In this document: positions 61,444-64,000 of the stretch, piece after piece
How positions within the stretch are numbered: position 1 is the first letter of the stretch
Layout of the letters: every line of letters begins with the position of its first letter
Assembly: GCA_030761205.1 (NCBI GenBank)
Contig: JAULJL010000039.1
Span: 2,366,001 to 2,430,000 of the forward strand
Length of the DNA stretch: 64,000 nucleotides
Direction: 5' to 3'
Source: Fremontodendron californicum
Lineage: Eukaryota; Streptophyta; Magnoliopsida; Malvales; Malvaceae
The notes under the pieces: generated by a model
The model's input: only the letters and a program-made list of their open reading frames with translations
Database searches by the model: none
What the model was told of the DNA's origin: nothing
Made by a program: the position numbers and the translations under genes

Positions 61444-64000
61444 TCAAGTTTCATAAATGTCTTCATCAACATCTTCGCGAACCCACCGAACATCTGTATT
61501 GGTACTAGGGATATTTTCATCCAAGTTTTGATCCGTAAATGGCAAGCATTCAGTTCTTTGTTCAATATCATCTTGAAATTTATCACCCATATCAAACAGG
61601 TTTCTAGGTGTGTTACGGAGTACAACATACCAACCCGCATCATTCGGATCTTCGGAATAAAATACTTGTTTGACTTGAGATGAAAAAACATAAGGTTCGT
61701 CAATCAGTTGCTGTCCGGTGTGAATTAATAGAGAGAAATTCACCATTGTAAATCCGAACTGATCTTTTTTAACACCTCTACTAGTATTCACATCAGCCCA
61801 ATCACATCGAAATAACACGACCTTCCACTGCCATAATAATCCAACTCAATAATATCATTTAGAATTCAATAATAATCAATATCCCCCTCCACAGGATTAC
61901 TATCCCTAGCACTAGCATAGCTTGTTGTTGAAGAAGAAACAACAACTCCACAATTTTGTGTTCTCCTAAAGCGTTCACGGGATTTAGTATGAAATCTAAA
62001 TCCATTAATGATGTAAGCACTGTATCTTTTCACTATTCTATTCGGTCATTGTGAAAAACACTTAATTTCTTCGCTAACATCTCTTCCACTCCAAACCTAT
62101 TACAAGAAACGCAAAGGCAAACACTTCACTTTATTTATATATTAAAGAATACATTGATCGTAATAAAATGATAAAAAATTGTGTTACTTACAACTTCTCC
62201 TAACCGTTCGTGGAAATTTTCCGTAAATAACTTATCAAGCTCGCGAAGTTGTCTTCTTCGAGAACGTAAAGTTCCTCTCAAGTAGCTTCTATACTCACTA
62301 TCATAAAAAGTACGTTTTTTACGTGAGAAAGCAAAAGAAAAATTAAACTGTTTGTTAAATTAAAAATTATACTGAAACTTACGTGCGTAATGATTCCAGT
62401 GAATCACTATGGAAAAGCACATATCGATGCGCTTGTGCCCAAGATTTATCATCTAGCTCAACCACTTCAACCTTGCCGATTGGTTGTCCAACACTTTCAA
62501 ATAAGTATGTTTCGGCTAAGTTGTTATGTGTGAGCACATCATTTCTTCCCGGTCTATTAAATCTTGTTTCAACATCATCCAAATATCTTGCACAAAATGT
62601 CATACACTCCTCCGCTAAATATCCTTCAGCAATAGAACCTTCTGGATAGCGTTTGTTCCGACAATAAGATTTTAACTTTCCTAAAAACCTAAAACAGAAT
62701 ACATAACAATCTTAATGTGTAATTAAATGCTATGTAAACCAGATAAAAGTATAATAAGTTAATTAGCAAAGTATACCTCTCTAATGGGTACATACATCGA
62801 TAAAAAACTGGTCCGCCGACTTTTGCTTCATAAGGAAGATGGATAACCAAATGCACCATTATAGTGAAGAATGATGGAGGAAAAATCTTCTCTAAGTGGC
62901 ACAAAGTTAGAACTGCTCGATGTTGAAGTTTTTCAAGCTCTTCTACCTTGAGAACTTTGCCACAAATAGCTTTCATTATATTACTAAGTTCAATTATAGA
63001 AGAAGTCACTTGCTTTGACATAGAACAACGTAAAGCAACTGGAAGTAAGTCTTGCATCAAGATATGGTAATCATGTGACTTTAAAGAAGAAAGTTTTTGA
63101 TCCTTCACATTCACACATCTTGATATATTTGAGGCATACGCATCCGGGACCTTCATATCTTGCAACACCTTACAGAAGACGTCCTTCTCTTTTTTAGACA
63201 TCCCAAAGCAAGAAGGAGGCAACCGTGATTTTCCATTAGGAAGTAATTCCGGATGAAGATCACGACGAATTCCCATGTCAACTAGGTCAAGCCGACTCTT
63301 TAAGTTGTCTTTTGATTTTCTATCCACATTAAGAATTGTCCCGATGATATTTTCACAAACATTCTTCTCTATATGCATCACATCAAGGTTGTGACGCAAT
63401 AAATTATGCTCCCAATAAGGTAACTCAAAAAAAATACTTTTTTTTCCACAAATCTGCCTCATTTGGATCATCTTCTTCATCTTCCTCCTCATCACTCTGA
63501 ATTTCAACATCACCTTCTAACATCTCCCTTGATCTTTTCCTTGACTGTGTGCTACTTGTTTGATTCATCTTTCCATAAGTGAAATTGATATCTTTCAACA
63601 TCAACAAGATATCCGACCCAATCGTGGTCTCAGGTGCTTGTCTTAACTCTTCACTGCCATCAAAGACATGTTTTTGGAATCTAAATCTATGATTTTCATC
63701 TAACCACTGACGATGTCCCATATAACTGAATTTCTTTCCGTTATATAACCATTTTGAACATGTTTGTGCAGCACAGCAAGAACAAGCATAACGACATTTG
63801 GTGCTCCAACCAGATAGATTTGCATAAGCAGGAAAATCGTTTATAGTCCATAACAAAGCTGCACGCAAATTACAGTTTTCCTTTTTTGATGCGTCATATG
63901 TTTCAACCCCTTCCCATAACTGCTTCAACTCTTGAATAAGAGGTTGCATATAAATGTCAATATCATTTCCGGGACCTTTCTCTCCAGGAATTATCATAGA
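61444..64000 (-). pseudogene. TNP2-like CACTA transposase, broken, 5' end outside window
   Basis: Catalytic transposase of CACTA elements. From the 5' side: the Transposase_21 region (IDIYMQPLIQELKQLWEGV, WTINDFPAYANLSGW; 63997-63430), LPYWEHN and DVMHIEKNVCENIIG (about 63420-63340), then a DUF4218 region (DLLPVALRCSM, LCHLEKIFPPSFF, YRCMYPLER; to 62777), an exon 62688-62383, an exon at about 62311-62192, and a DUF4216 region (about 62090-61444). A one-base frameshift lies in an A run at about 63440. Stops and frame changes occur near 62050 and 61840-61800. Probably not functional unless the A-run break is a sequence error and the others are introns. Confidence 0.85.

Larger units (their letters stand above)
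59115..64000 (-). mobile_element. CACTA (En/Spm-type) transposon, one end and part of the body
   Basis: The terminus CACTACAGCAAA starts at 59115, and the preceding bases AAC would be one side of a 3-bp duplication. It is followed by a subterminal repeat array and by two minus-strand genes of the CACTA type (TNP1-like and TNP2-like). The other end lies beyond the window. Confidence 0.9.

Overview
This is nuclear DNA of a eudicot plant. It has intron-rich genes with GT-AG junctions, plant-type protein families (a DED1-like helicase, a CCR4 deadenylase without leucine-rich repeats, eL21), AT-rich spacers and very dense transposon nesting. A Malvales-like (cotton-like) origin is possible but is a guess from the repeat style only.

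Three host genes are visible. (1) 14364-19173 (+): a six-exon DEAD-box RNA helicase of the Arabidopsis RH52/RH11/RH37 group, 618 aa. (2) 21372-26283 (-): an eleven-exon CCR4-type deadenylase, 602 aa. These two sit tail to tail, and the same pairing is recalled for Arabidopsis chromosome 3, so this looks like an old conserved gene pair. (3) 41569-43071 (-): a two-exon ribosomal protein eL21 gene with a telo-box and a TATA box in its promoter.

The rest is layered mobile DNA. 1-5657 is a decayed chromodomain Ty3/gypsy element. 5884-6817 is a non-autonomous hAT element with a perfect 8-bp target duplication. 8515-13104 is a 4.6-kb solo LTR with an ATATA duplication. 13318-13800 is a fold-back Mutator-type MITE directly upstream of the helicase. 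27319-29742 plus 40563-40619 is the 3' end of another Ty3/gypsy element. It is split by a 10.8-kb gag-only, Tat/Ogre-like element (29743-40562) that carries two tandem arrays near its 3' LTR. 44763-51480 is a complete Mutator-like element (MULE) with TIRs of about 650 bp, a perfect 9-bp target duplication, a broken transposase gene, a telo-box tandem array, an unexplained plus-strand unit ending in poly(A), and a nested small Helitron. 53641-56947 holds Helitron-like pieces interrupted by a fold-back MITE (55120-55680) and an hAT element (55701-56251). 57040-58496 is an hAT-like element with a MULE-type MITE (57135-58094) inside. 59115 to the window end is the first part of a CACTA element with a subterminal repeat array, a TNP1-like gene that looks readable and a TNP2-like gene with breaks.

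A family of 146-197 bp MITEs (ends CTATGTT/AACATAG, 8-bp target duplications) recurs in the window: four copies in helicase introns, one just after the helicase, one in the eL21 intron, and one rearranged copy at 6879. In the helicase, copies in opposite orientation flank exons 4 and 5. The host genes act in RNA metabolism (helicase, mRNA deadenylation, ribosome); the mobile elements show no functional link to them beyond insertion in introns and flanks.
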